A stretch of DNA of 46,760 bases from CAXPZW01 sp049594615. Lineage in GTDB: Bacteria; Bacteroidota; Bacteroidia; Flavobacteriales_D; Sanyastnellaceae. The notes beneath the pieces are model-generated. The model did not search any database, was not told where the DNA came from, and was given only the letters and a program-made list of their open reading frames with translations. This document shows positions 25,205 through 33,572 of this stretch, one piece after another. Where the stretch lies: positions 1 to 46,760 of the forward strand of contig JBMYJR010000017.1 of NCBI GenBank assembly GCA_049594615.1. The letters run 5' to 3'. How positions within the stretch are numbered: position 1 is the stretch's first letter; every line of letters begins with the position of its first letter. The translations under genes and the position numbers were made by a program.

Positions 25205-26294
25205 AGTCATTGTTTCGGGCGGAGGAACCGGTGGACACATCTTCCCTGCCATTGCCATTGCCAACGCCGTGAAGGCCAGACGACCGGACGCAGACATCTT
25301 GTTTGTGGGCGCCGAAGGCAAAATGGAAATGGAAAAGGTGCCCGCAGCGGGCTACCCCATCAAAGGACTTTGGATCAGTGGATTGCAACGCCGGTTGACC
25401 TGGAAGAACTTCCTGTTCCCCATCAAGGTGATGCATTCGCTGTACAACGCCGGCAAGATCATCCGCCAATTCAAGCCCGACGTGGCTGTGGGTGTGGGCG
25501 GTTACGCCAGCGGACCGCTGCTTCGCATGGCTTCGCGCAAGGGCATAAAAACCGTCCTCCAAGAACAGAACGGCTTTCCGGGCATCACCAACAAGATGCT
25601 CGCAGGCAAAGCAGCTAAAATTTGCGTGGCCTACGACGGGCTGGAAAAGTGGTTTCCTGCCGACAAGATCGTCCACACCGGAAACCCGGTGCGCGCCCAC
25701 GTGGTGGACATCCAAGGCAAACGCGAACGCGCCCTGACCCACTTTGGCCTGAAGAACGGCCCCATCACCGTGCTGGCCATTGGCGGTTCGCTCGGCGCAC
25801 GCACCATCAACGAATCCTTGCATGCACTGTTGGACCAATTCAAGGACCGCGGTGTGCAACTCATCTGGCAGACCGGCAAGAGCTATGGCAGTCAAGCTTC
25901 TGCCGCAGTAGCATCATTGAGCGCCCAAGGCATTTACACCTCGGTGTTCATCCAAGAAATGGACTTGGCCTATGCTGCTGCGGACGTGATCATCTCACGT
26001 GCGGGCGCCATCTCTATCAGCGAACTCACCCTGGTTGGTAAACCTTTAGTGCTCGTCCCCTCTCCCAACGTGGCGGAAGACCACCAAACCAAAAACGCCC
26101 TCGCGCTGGTCCAAAAGCAAGCGGCGATTTTAGTCAAAGACGCAGACTCCCGCGAAAAGCTAGGCGAGACCCTCTTTGACTTGATCGACAACCCCATCAA
26201 CCGCGAAGCCCTCGGACGCAACATCCGCACCTTGGGCAAGGCCAACGCCGCTGACGAAATCGCCGGCATCATCCTCGAACTGGCAGGCGCATGA
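25191..26294 (+). CDS. murG: Lipid II synthase (GlcNAc transferase) MurG
   Basis: A 367-residue GT-B glycosyltransferase that adds GlcNAc to lipid I on the inner face of the membrane. It has the N-terminal glycine loop SGGGTGGHIFPA (9-20), GVGGYASGP, QEQNGFPGITN, the second-domain loop AIGGSLGARTINE, and ISRAGAISISEL with PSPNVAEDHQTKNA in the donor site. Starts inside ftsW and overlaps murC by 4 bases. Confidence 0.97.
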   Translation: MKSLKVIVSGGGTGGHIFPAIAIANAVKARRPDADILFVGAEGKMEMEKVPAAGYPIKGLWISGLQRRLTWKNFLFPIKVMHSLYNAGKIIRQFKPDVAVGVGGYASGPLLRMASRKGIKTVLQEQNGFPGITNKMLAGKAAKICVAYDGLEKWFPADKIVHTGNPVRAHVVDIQGKRERALTHFGLKNGPITVLAIGGSLGARTINESLHALLDQFKDRGVQLIWQTGKSYGSQASAAVASLSAQGIYTSVFIQEMDLAYAAADVIISRAGAISISELTLVGKPLVLVPSPNVAEDHQTKNALALVQKQAAILVKDADSREKLGETLFDLIDNPINREALGRNIRTLGKANAADEIAGIILELAGA

Positions 26295-27646
26295 AGCCCG
26301 CAGCCTATTTCATCGGCATCGGTGGGATTGGCATGAGTGCCCTGGCCCGGTACTACCACGCAAAAGGCGCTGCCGTATCTGGATACGACCGCACCGCCAC
26401 CCCCTTGACCCAAGCCCTGCAAGATGAAGGCATGACCGTGGTCTTTCAAGACACCGTCGCAGCACTCCCTCTATCGCTGGCCGAACTGCCACAAGTCGAC
26501 CTGGACGTGATCTACACGCCGGCAGTTCCTGACAACCACCCGCAACTCCAGTGGTTTCGTGCTCAGGGATACACTGTACGCAAACGCGCGGCTGCCTTGG
26601 CCGAAATCGTAAACACCGGCACCGGCCTCGCCGTGGCAGGCACCCATGGCAAAACCACCACCTCGAGCATGTTGGCCTATCTTCTGAAAGCCAGTGGCGC
26701 CGGTTGCAACGCATTCTTGGGGGGCATCGCCTCCAACTACGGCACCAATACCCTCACGGACCCTGCAAGCGATTTGATGGTGGTGGAAGCCGACGAATAC
26801 GACCGTTCGTTCTTGACTCTGCATCCCACCCGTGCGGCCCTGACTTCCATGGATCCGGACCACTTGGACATTTACCAAGACCCTGACCACATGGACCGAG
26901 GCTTTATCGCTTTTCTGCGTCAAGTGAACCACACACTGGTGCACGAAGATTTGTACGACCGACTCGTGGAGTTGGGCTACCCCGCCCAACAGACCTATGG
27001 TGAAGGACCCACAGCCACCTACCGCGCAACCGACATCCGCATCACCGACGGCCATCAAGTCTTTGACCTGCACACCCCTGCCGGCCGGGTATCCTGTTTA
27101 AAACTGGCCATGCCGGGGCGGCACAACTTGCACAATGCAGTGGCGGCCATCGCTCTGGCGCTCGAATCTGGTGTACCCGCCGAACGCATCCAACAGGTAT
27201 TGCCTGGTTTCCGTGGGGTCAAGCGCCGTTTTGAAAAGATACTGGAGCGTCCGGTGGTGGTGATTGACGACTACGCACACCACCCTACCGAGCTCAATGC
27301 TGCCATTGGCGCAGCCCGGGAGATGTATCCGGGTAAAATCCTGCACGGCATCTTCCAACCACACCTGTTTACCCGGACCCGAGATTTTGCCGACGGCTTT
27401 GGCAAGAGCCTGGGAAAACTGGACAAAGCCTACCTGCTACCCATCTATCCGGCGCGCGAAAAACCACTGCCTGGCGTGGATTCACAATGGTTGTTGGATA
27501 AGATCACCAATACCCCTGCGCAGGTGGTGCAGAAAACCGATTTCTTGGCGTGCTTGAGGGACGACCTTCCCGACGTGCTGCTCATCCTCGGCGCTGGCGA
27601 CGTTGACCAGCTGGTAGCGCCCGTCAAACAGGCCTTACAGTCATGA
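26291..27646 (+). CDS. murC: UDP-MurNAc:L-alanine ligase
   Basis: A 451-residue Mur ligase adding the first stem-peptide residue. It has FIGIGGIGMSALARYY (8-23), ATP loop AGTHGKTTTSSML (from 116), EADEYDRSFL, MDPDHLDIYQD and the C-terminal DDYAHHPTEL. Part of the overlapping chain murG-murC-ftsQ (4-base overlaps on both sides). Confidence 0.97.
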   Translation: MKPAAYFIGIGGIGMSALARYYHAKGAAVSGYDRTATPLTQALQDEGMTVVFQDTVAALPLSLAELPQVDLDVIYTPAVPDNHPQLQWFRAQGYTVRKRAAALAEIVNTGTGLAVAGTHGKTTTSSMLAYLLKASGAGCNAFLGGIASNYGTNTLTDPASDLMVVEADEYDRSFLTLHPTRAALTSMDPDHLDIYQDPDHMDRGFIAFLRQVNHTLVHEDLYDRLVELGYPAQQTYGEGPTATYRATDIRITDGHQVFDLHTPAGRVSCLKLAMPGRHNLHNAVAAIALALESGVPAERIQQVLPGFRGVKRRFEKILERPVVVIDDYAHHPTELNAAIGAAREMYPGKILHGIFQPHLFTRTRDFADGFGKSLGKLDKAYLLPIYPAREKPLPGVDSQWLLDKITNTPAQVVQKTDFLACLRDDLPDVLLILGAGDVDQLVAPVKQALQS

Positions 27647-28428
27647 AAAAATGGTGGACCATAGGCGGTTATGCTGCCCTGCTTGTTGCGGGAGTGGTGT
27701 TGCTCAGCTTCGTCAGTCGGGAGCGGGCCAGTGAAGTGTGCTGGCGTGTGGATCTGTCTGTGGACGAGGCCGGGCCCCATCGTTTTGTGACCCGTAACAT
27801 GGTGCTGGACCGTTTGGTGCTTACTGGCGACTCGCTGGTGGGTACACGCATGGACGACATCCACATCGATCACCTGCAACGTGCTTTGCGTAACATGCCT
27901 CACGTGCGCAGCGCGGTGGTTACCAAAACCCTGGACGGACGCATCGAAGCCGAAGTCACCCCACGCATTCCCGTGGCCCGCATCCTCAATCCGGACGGCA
28001 CGGGCTTCTACCTGGATTCCGACCGGCGCCTGATGCCGCTGAGCAAACACTACACGGCACACGTGCCGCTGTTTGTAACCGCGCGTGCCTTCAGCGCAGC
28101 CGACACTTCTGCTCTGGATCCGCACACAGGACGTGTGCTGGAAGGCAGTCCACTGGACCAAGTGCTGTCCTTTGCCCAAGCGGTGGAAGGCCACGCACTC
28201 ATGGGACCATTGACCGAGCACCTCTACCTGGATTCGGTGGGGCACGCGGTGGTGATTCCCCGGGTGGGCGGATACAAGATTCAACTCGGCGACGCGCGCA
28301 ACCTCGACGCCAAGTTCGACCGGCTGCAGACCTTTTTGCAGCACACGGTTCAAAGCAAAGACCTCAACTTCTACACAGAAATCAACCTCGCCTACCGCGA
28401 CCAAGTGGTCTGCAAGCGCAGGTGGTAA
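27643..28428 (+). CDS. ftsQ: Cell division protein FtsQ
   Basis: A 261-residue bitopic divisome protein. It has a short cytoplasmic N-terminus, a membrane helix (about 5-25, GYAALLVAGVVLLSF), then a POTRA-like periplasmic region. The VPHxR-like motif (NMPHVRSAVVTKTLDGRIEAEV) and PVARIL GTGFYLDSD pattern are FtsQ-like. FtsQ links FtsL/B to the divisome. Sequence is divergent, but synteny between murC and ftsA is decisive. Confidence 0.92.
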   Translation: MKKWWTIGGYAALLVAGVVLLSFVSRERASEVCWRVDLSVDEAGPHRFVTRNMVLDRLVLTGDSLVGTRMDDIHIDHLQRALRNMPHVRSAVVTKTLDGRIEAEVTPRIPVARILNPDGTGFYLDSDRRLMPLSKHYTAHVPLFVTARAFSAADTSALDPHTGRVLEGSPLDQVLSFAQAVEGHALMGPLTEHLYLDSVGHAVVIPRVGGYKIQLGDARNLDAKFDRLQTFLQHTVQSKDLNFYTEINLAYRDQVVCKRRW

Positions 28429-28440
28429 AACCGGTACGTC

Positions 28441-29700
28441 ATGAGTGAAATCATCGTTGGACTCGACATTGGAACAACCAAAATCGCCTGCATGGTCGGG
28501 CGCAAGAACGAATACGGCAAAATCGAAATCCTGGGCATGGGCAAAAGCCAGTCGCTGGGGGTAAGTCGTGGCGTAGTGGCCAACATCGACAAGACCGTGG
28601 AGTCCATCCAGCTTGCTGTGAAGCAGGCCGAGGAGGCTTCCGGGGTGGACATCCGCGTGGTCAATGTGGGGATTGCCGGCCAACACATCAAGAGCCTGCA
28701 GCACCGCGGCAGTATCATGCGCGACAGCCTTGAAGAGGAAATCACCCAGTATGACATCGACAACCTGGTGGAGAACATGAACAAGCTGGTCATGCTGCCC
28801 GGAGAGGAGATCATCCACGTGCTGCCCCAAGAATTCACCGTCGACAACGAAACCGGCATCAAGGACCCCCGTGGACACAGCGGCATCCGTTTGGAGGCCA
28901 ACTTCCACATCATCACCGGGCAAATTGCCGCTGCCAAGAACATCTACCGCTGCGTAGCCAAAGCCGGATTGAGCGTACAGGAGTTGATCCTAGAACCGCT
29001 GGCATCCAGCGCCGCCGTGCTGAGCGATGAGGAAAAAGAAGCCGGTGTGGCCTTGGTCGACATCGGGGGTGGCACCACCGACATCGCCATCTTCCAAGAA
29101 GGCATCATCCGCCACACCGCGGTGATTCCATTTGGCGGTAACGTGATCACCGAAGACATCAAATCTGGCTGCACCATCATGCGCAACCAAGCCGAGCAGC
29201 TCAAGACCCGCTTTGGCTCTGCGTTGGCATTGGAGAACAACGAAAACGACATCGTATGCATCCCCGGCCTGCGCGGCCGTGCACCGAAGGAAATCTCGCT
29301 GCGCAACCTGGCCAACATCATCCAAGCTCGGATGGAAGAGATCATAGAGCACGTGTATTACGAGATCAAAAACTCAGGCTACGCCAACGAGCTGATCGGA
29401 GGAGTGGTCATTACCGGGGGTGGTTCGCAATTGCGTCACTTGCCGCAGCTCTTTGAATACACCACAGGGCTGGATTGCCGCATTGGCTTCCCCAACGAGC
29501 ACTTGGCCAAGGCGCCAAGCGAAGACATCATCAACCCCTCCCTGGCAACAGGCGTTGGTCTGGTGATCAACGGGCTGGAAGGCCAAGGCGAAACCGGCAC
29601 CGGCAGCAACGAGCAAGCCCAGCGCGTCGCCGACCGCCGCAAGGGTGCCTACACCTTCTTGAAGAACATCAAGGAGTGGTTTGAGTCGGAAGAGGAGTAG
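28441..29700 (+). CDS. ftsA: Cell division actin-like protein FtsA
   Basis: A 419-residue actin-fold ATPase that tethers FtsZ to the membrane. It has phosphate-1 loop GLDIGTTKIACMVG (from 5), VDIGGGTTDIAIF, and the adenosine motif VVITGGGSQLRHLP. The C-terminal FLKNIKEWFESEEE forms the amphipathic membrane-targeting helix. It is 12 bp after ftsQ and followed by the 198-bp gap before ftsZ. Confidence 0.97.
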   Translation: MSEIIVGLDIGTTKIACMVGRKNEYGKIEILGMGKSQSLGVSRGVVANIDKTVESIQLAVKQAEEASGVDIRVVNVGIAGQHIKSLQHRGSIMRDSLEEEITQYDIDNLVENMNKLVMLPGEEIIHVLPQEFTVDNETGIKDPRGHSGIRLEANFHIITGQIAAAKNIYRCVAKAGLSVQELILEPLASSAAVLSDEEKEAGVALVDIGGGTTDIAIFQEGIIRHTAVIPFGGNVITEDIKSGCTIMRNQAEQLKTRFGSALALENNENDIVCIPGLRGRAPKEISLRNLANIIQARMEEIIEHVYYEIKNSGYANELIGGVVITGGGSQLRHLPQLFEYTTGLDCRIGFPNEHLAKAPSEDIINPSLATGVGLVINGLEGQGETGTGSNEQAQRVADRRKGAYTFLKNIKEWFESEEE

Positions 29701-29711
29701 CCCCTTCCGCT

Positions 29712-29729
29712 GATTTACAGCGATTTACA
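29712..29729 (+). promoter_or_regulatory. Direct repeat in the ftsA-ftsZ gap
   Basis: GATTTACA occurs at 29712 and 29722, exactly 10 bases apart, directly after the ftsA stop. It could be a regulator site or a footprint of duplication. In the remaining gap (to 29898) I find no clear TTG-N19-TAnnTTTG promoter and no hairpin, although ftsZ must be transcribed by read-through or a non-standard promoter. Confidence 0.35.
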
Positions 29730-29898
29730 AGCAATTTCGTTATAAACATCGGACGGTGAAGTGTTTTAAAAACTTGCGCACTGCTCCCGCCGATTATTGG
29801 CTTTCTTAGTTCACTGAACCTTGGGTGAAGCCTCACTTGGAAATCAACCTGCTCCGCGCGCATGATTTCCCCTTCGCCCATCCTCAAACACGAAAAAC

Positions 29899-31623
29899 AT
29901 GCGATTCGATTTGCCGAAGGAACACAACGCGATGATCAAAGTGATCGGCGTAGGAGGCGGAGGAAGCAACGCGGTCAACTACATGTATGACCAAGGCATC
30001 AAAGGTGTGGATTTCATCATCTGCAACACCGATGCCCAAGCGTTGGACAACAGCCCTGTACCCATCAAGGTGCAACTGGGCGCGACCCTGACCGAGGGCC
30101 GTGGGGCAGGATCCATCCCTGAAGTCGGACGCAACGCAGCGGTAGAGACCTTGGAAGAGGTCAAAGCGTTGATCGGCGCCAATACCACCATGGTATTTGT
30201 AACCGCAGGCATGGGCGGAGGTACCGGTACCGGTGCTGCACCCATCATCGCTAAAGCTGCCCGCGAGTTGGGCATCCTGACCGTTGGTATTGTGACGGTT
30301 CCCTTCATGTTTGAGGGACGCAAGCGTATGCAGCAAGCCGATGAAGGCCTGCGCGAGATGCGCGATGCGGTAGATACCCTGCTGATCATCAAAAACGACA
30401 AGCTCCGCGAACTTTACGGCAACCTGACCCTGGGCAAAGCTTTCGGTCACGCCGATGAAGTCCTCTGCACTGCTGCCAAAGGCATTGCCGAGGTGATCAC
30501 CCTCACCGGTGAAATCAACGTGGACATGAACGACGTCAACACCGTTATGCGCGAATCCGGTGTGGCCATCATGGGATCTGGAAGTGCCTCTGGAGAGGGC
30601 CGTTCGATCCGTGCAGTGCAAGACGCTTTGGAGTCACCACTGCTCAACGACAACGACATTACCGGTGCGAACTTCGTGCTGCTCAACATCACCTATGGCG
30701 CAGACGAGGTGCTGATGGACGAGATCATGGAGATCACCGACTACATCCAAGACCAGGCCGGCCAAAGCGCCGAAGTCATCTGGGGTTATGGTCCTGACGA
30801 AAGCTTGGAATCAGATCTGTGTGTCACCGTGATTGCCACCGGCTTCAAGAGCCACGAAGTAGACGCCACCCTGAACCCTGTTGCCCGCGAGCCGCGCAAA
30901 ATGCCCCTCAATCCCGCAGCGGGACGCGAGGTAACCGGCATGCAACAGTCGCCCACCCGCACCACTGCCGATGTGCGCCCTGAGTCCGCTCCGGAACCCT
31001 TCCTCAAATCGGAGGAGCCCAAAGTGATGGAGCAGGAGGCACCAGGCACGGACTTCTCGCTGGAGGTCAACACCCCCGAGGTGGCAGACAGCATGGAGGA
31101 AATGGTACTCAAAACCGTAGAGCCCGAAGCTCCGGTTGAACCGGCTACCACTCCGGACCTCTTTGCAGAAGCGGCCCCTGAGGTAGAAGACACCCTCAAA
31201 ATGGAAGCTGAGTCCCCCGCCGAACCGGCCGCCCCAGCTTTGGGCGAGCGTTTCACCTTGGACGACGCCATTGAGAACGAAGACCTCAACCGCGAGGCCG
31301 ACGCCCTCAAATTCACCGAAATTCCTGCCCGCGATAATCATGTGGTGGAAGACCGTCCTCCACGTGAGGAACTGGCAGCCCGAAACAAAGAGCGCGAGCA
31401 ACGCATCCGCGAACTGACCATGAAGCTCAAGACTCCCTCGGGCTTGACCGATCTGGAAAGCGAGCCGGCCTATAAGCGCCGAGGCGTAGCCTTGGACAAC
31501 ACCCCGCACAGCAGCGAAAGCAGCGTGTCGCGCTACTCGCTGAATGAAGAAGAGAATGCTGAAGGAGAGAAGGAAATGAAACTGCGGGACAACAACCCAT
31601 TCCTGCACGACAACGTTGACTAG
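29899..31623 (+). CDS. ftsZ: Cell division GTPase FtsZ
   Basis: A 574-residue tubulin-like GTPase that forms the division ring. The N-terminal nucleotide site is VGGGGSNAVN, the tubulin signature MGGGTGTGA (105-113), and the T7 region MNDVNTVMRESG-type. The GTPase core ends near residue 325. A long acidic, Pro/Glu-rich linker of about 190 residues follows. Near the end are a basic EPAYKRRGV stretch and the terminal NPFLHDNVD, which I recall as conserved in flavobacterial FtsZ and probably serving as the binding peptide. Strong terminator at 31662. Confidence 0.97.
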   Translation: MRFDLPKEHNAMIKVIGVGGGGSNAVNYMYDQGIKGVDFIICNTDAQALDNSPVPIKVQLGATLTEGRGAGSIPEVGRNAAVETLEEVKALIGANTTMVFVTAGMGGGTGTGAAPIIAKAARELGILTVGIVTVPFMFEGRKRMQQADEGLREMRDAVDTLLIIKNDKLRELYGNLTLGKAFGHADEVLCTAAKGIAEVITLTGEINVDMNDVNTVMRESGVAIMGSGSASGEGRSIRAVQDALESPLLNDNDITGANFVLLNITYGADEVLMDEIMEITDYIQDQAGQSAEVIWGYGPDESLESDLCVTVIATGFKSHEVDATLNPVAREPRKMPLNPAAGREVTGMQQSPTRTTADVRPESAPEPFLKSEEPKVMEQEAPGTDFSLEVNTPEVADSMEEMVLKTVEPEAPVEPATTPDLFAEAAPEVEDTLKMEAESPAEPAAPALGERFTLDDAIENEDLNREADALKFTEIPARDNHVVEDRPPREELAARNKEREQRIRELTMKLKTPSGLTDLESEPAYKRRGVALDNTPHSSESSVSRYSLNEEENAEGEKEMKLRDNNPFLHDNVD

Positions 31624-31661
31624 TTATTCTCCCATGAGCACTAGGCATAACAAGCAGAAAT

Positions 31662-31690
31662 GCCGCATGACAGCATGCGGCTTTTCTTTT
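31662..31690 (+). terminator. Intrinsic terminator of ftsZ / dcw operon
   Basis: GCCGCATG, loop ACAG, CATGCGGC, then CTTTTCTTTT. It is a perfect 8-bp stem with a U-rich tail, 38 bases after the ftsZ stop. Confidence 0.92.
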
Positions 31691-31718
31691 GCCCCAAATC
31701 GGGCATTCAGTAGCTTTA
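31689..31718 (+). promoter_or_regulatory. Promoter of yqeY
   Basis: TTG (31689-31691), exactly 19 bases, then TAGCTTTA, one mismatch from TAnnTTTG. The start codon is 16 bases downstream. The -33 box sits in the last bases of the ftsZ terminator tail. Confidence 0.65.
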
Positions 31719-31734
31719 CCCAAAATTCTGACCG

Positions 31735-32187
31735 ATGGCATTGACCGATCAAATCACAGCCGATATCAAAGCGGCCATGAAAGCCCGTAACAAGGAACGT
31801 CTCGCTGCGCTGCGCGACATCAAATCCAAGCTCATGCTGGAAATGACCAAGGAAGGCGGCGATGGCAACGTGGACGATGCCGTAGGTCAGAAGATCCTCA
31901 ACAAGCTCTACAAGCAGCGCATGGACGCCGCAGCCATCTACGGTGAACAAGGCCGCGAAGACCTCCAGGCTGAAGAACTTGTCCAAGCCGAAATCATCAA
32001 AGAGTACCTGCCCGAGCAAATGAGCGACGCCGACTTGGAGGCCGCCGTACAAGGCTTCATCACTGACCTCGGTGCCAGCTCCATGGCCGACATGGGCAAA
32101 GTGATGGGCAAGGCTTCAGGCGCCCTCGCTGGCAAAGCCGACGGCAAGCGCATCTCTGAGGTAGTCAAGCGTATCCTCGGCAACTGA
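31735..32187 (+). CDS. GatB/YqeY domain-containing protein
   Basis: A 150-residue YqeY-family protein, related to the tail domain of the GatB amidotransferase subunit. It has RLAALRDIKSKL, IYGEQGREDLQAEELVQAE, IKEYLPEQMSDADLEAAVQ and MGKVMGKASGALAGKADGK, all typical. It binds tRNA in GatB, but the free protein has no settled role. It commonly follows ftsZ in this phylum. Own promoter and terminator suggest a monocistronic unit. Confidence 0.93.
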   Translation: MALTDQITADIKAAMKARNKERLAALRDIKSKLMLEMTKEGGDGNVDDAVGQKILNKLYKQRMDAAAIYGEQGREDLQAEELVQAEIIKEYLPEQMSDADLEAAVQGFITDLGASSMADMGKVMGKASGALAGKADGKRISEVVKRILGN

Positions 32188-32200
32188 TCCCCACAAAAAT

Positions 32201-32228
32201 GCCGCACCCCTGCGTGCAGGAATGCGGC
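32201..32228. terminator. Bidirectional terminator between yqeY and the small secreted gene
   Basis: GCCGCA and TGCGGC flank an inner CCCTGC-GT-GCAGG hairpin. The minus strand continues into ATTTTTG, a good U-tract for the convergent gene; the plus strand has only a weak CTTCAGTTT tail. Confidence 0.75.
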
Positions 32229-32255
32229 CTTCAGTTTAAAGCTATCTCAGACGCC

Positions 32256-32768
32256 TCACTCGTGCATCGAGCGAATGGCGTCCAGCATCTGTGTGGTCTT
32301 GCGTGACATTTGTTGGGAATGCACTTGGTTGGCCGTGAAGCCTTCGGCCATGCTGTATTGGAACTTGGCCACTGGAGTGTCCAAGAACCTGTAATCCACG
32401 CCCGGGTGCCAGCGGAAAAGACCGAGGTTGAGCTTCATGGCTTGTCCTTTCTTTTCTTCCCTCAAGCGGGTGGCATCAATCGTAATGCGTTTATTGATGT
32501 AAGTATCGCCGCCAAATTCTAGCGTGTAGTTTTCTCCGATGGGCAGGTTAAAGACGTATTTCCCGTCGTCATTGGTGTTGAAGGCCACGTAAATTTCGCC
32601 GTCTTTGTACACGATGATGCGGGTATCGTTCGCATCGTATTCGGCGTTTTGGACAGGGTCGATCTCATACACGTTGCCGTGGATGAGGAAATGCTGGGTG
32701 TCGATGGGCTTTTTGCCCACGAGGCCCGCGGCAGCAACGCACAGGGCCAGTCCTACAGATTTAAGCAT
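32256..32768 (-). CDS. Small secreted protein, carboxypeptidase-regulatory-like beta domain
   Basis: A 170-residue protein with an N-terminal signal-like segment (MLKSVGLALCVAAAGLVG). The following ~80 residues (LIHGNVYEID..., DDGKYVFNLPIGENYTLEFG, YINKRITIDA) resemble a prealbumin-like beta-sandwich of the carboxypeptidase regulatory type, common in Bacteroidota envelope proteins. The C-terminal part is helical and unassigned. Function unknown. It lies 62 bp after the permease gene, same strand, and has the bidirectional terminator. Confidence 0.72.
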   Translation of the reverse strand: MLKSVGLALCVAAAGLVGKKPIDTQHFLIHGNVYEIDPVQNAEYDANDTRIIVYKDGEIYVAFNTNDDGKYVFNLPIGENYTLEFGGDTYINKRITIDATRLREEKKGQAMKLNLGLFRWHPGVDYRFLDTPVAKFQYSMAEGFTANQVHSQQMSRKTTQMLDAIRSMHE

Positions 32769-32830
32769 AGGTGAGAGGTTGTTCTGCTTGAGGTACGAAA
32801 AACGGCCGTGTAAGGTTTCGCTGACAAGCC

Positions 32831-33556
32831 CTAGCGGAAGTATCCGACAATGAGCAACACGCCGCTGATCACCATCACCGCAAGGGCCAATCGCTGGAAG
32901 CCCACGTTGGAGAATCGCTTGAGCCAGCGCTTGCCCAACACGTTCCCCAATATGGCTCCGCAGCCGAGTGCCAGGCCGTAGCCCCAGATGTGCTCATCCC
33001 ACGCCCCGTAGTACAGGTAAGCGCCCAACTGCACAATGGACACCAGAAAGCTATTGACCGCTTTGGTACCCACCAAATGCTCTTTGGTCAGGCCGTAGTT
33101 GAAGTAGAAGACATTCAACACCGCACCAGTAGCCCCAACCAAGGAACTGGTGGCGGCCACCACCAATCCCAATGGAGCAAAGCCCCAAAGCGGCATGTGA
33201 AAGGACCGCCTGCTTTTACCAAAGCGGAATTGAAACGGGGTGGTCAGCAAGAAGCCGCCCAGTACCAGACGTAGCCACTCGGCCTCGATTTCCACAAACA
33301 GGCGCACACCTAACCAACTGCCGATCCACGCCGCGGGGACAAACCACACAACGGTTTCCCACCGGACGTGTTTCCAGAACAACAGCATCCGTGTAGGCCT
33401 GCCGATGAAATTGGTCAGGTGGACCACTTGGACAATTCGCTCAACACCGGTAATGTGGTGAGCCGTAGCTCCCAGCAGCAACGCCCCACCCCCGCCAGCA
33501 ATGGTGCTAAACGCAAAAGCAGCGGCTCCAAGAACGAAGAGCAGGGCGAAGTCCAT
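32831..33556 (-). CDS. TauE/SafE family permease
   Basis: A 241-residue membrane protein with about eight helices. It shows the TauE/SafE pattern of two related halves: N-terminal FAFSTIAGGGGALLLG followed by HLTNFIGRPTRMLLF, and the central SSLVGATGAVLNVFYF with HLVGTKAVNSFLVS. The family exports or imports sulfur-containing organic anions (sulfite, sulfoacetate), but most members are uncharacterised. Last of the long minus-strand series, 16 bp after the MutS-like gene. Confidence 0.9.
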   Translation of the reverse strand: MDFALLFVLGAAAFAFSTIAGGGGALLLGATAHHITGVERIVQVVHLTNFIGRPTRMLLFWKHVRWETVVWFVPAAWIGSWLGVRLFVEIEAEWLRLVLGGFLLTTPFQFRFGKSRRSFHMPLWGFAPLGLVVAATSSLVGATGAVLNVFYFNYGLTKEHLVGTKAVNSFLVSIVQLGAYLYYGAWDEHIWGYGLALGCGAILGNVLGKRWLKRFSNVGFQRLALAVMVISGVLLIVGYFR

Positions 33557-33572
33557 ATGTGAAAGGTAGTGG

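Noticed and set aside
27445..28923. 492-codon minus-strand ORF
   Set aside because: Antisense to murC, ftsQ and ftsA; His/Val/Asp-rich shadow composition and no family features.
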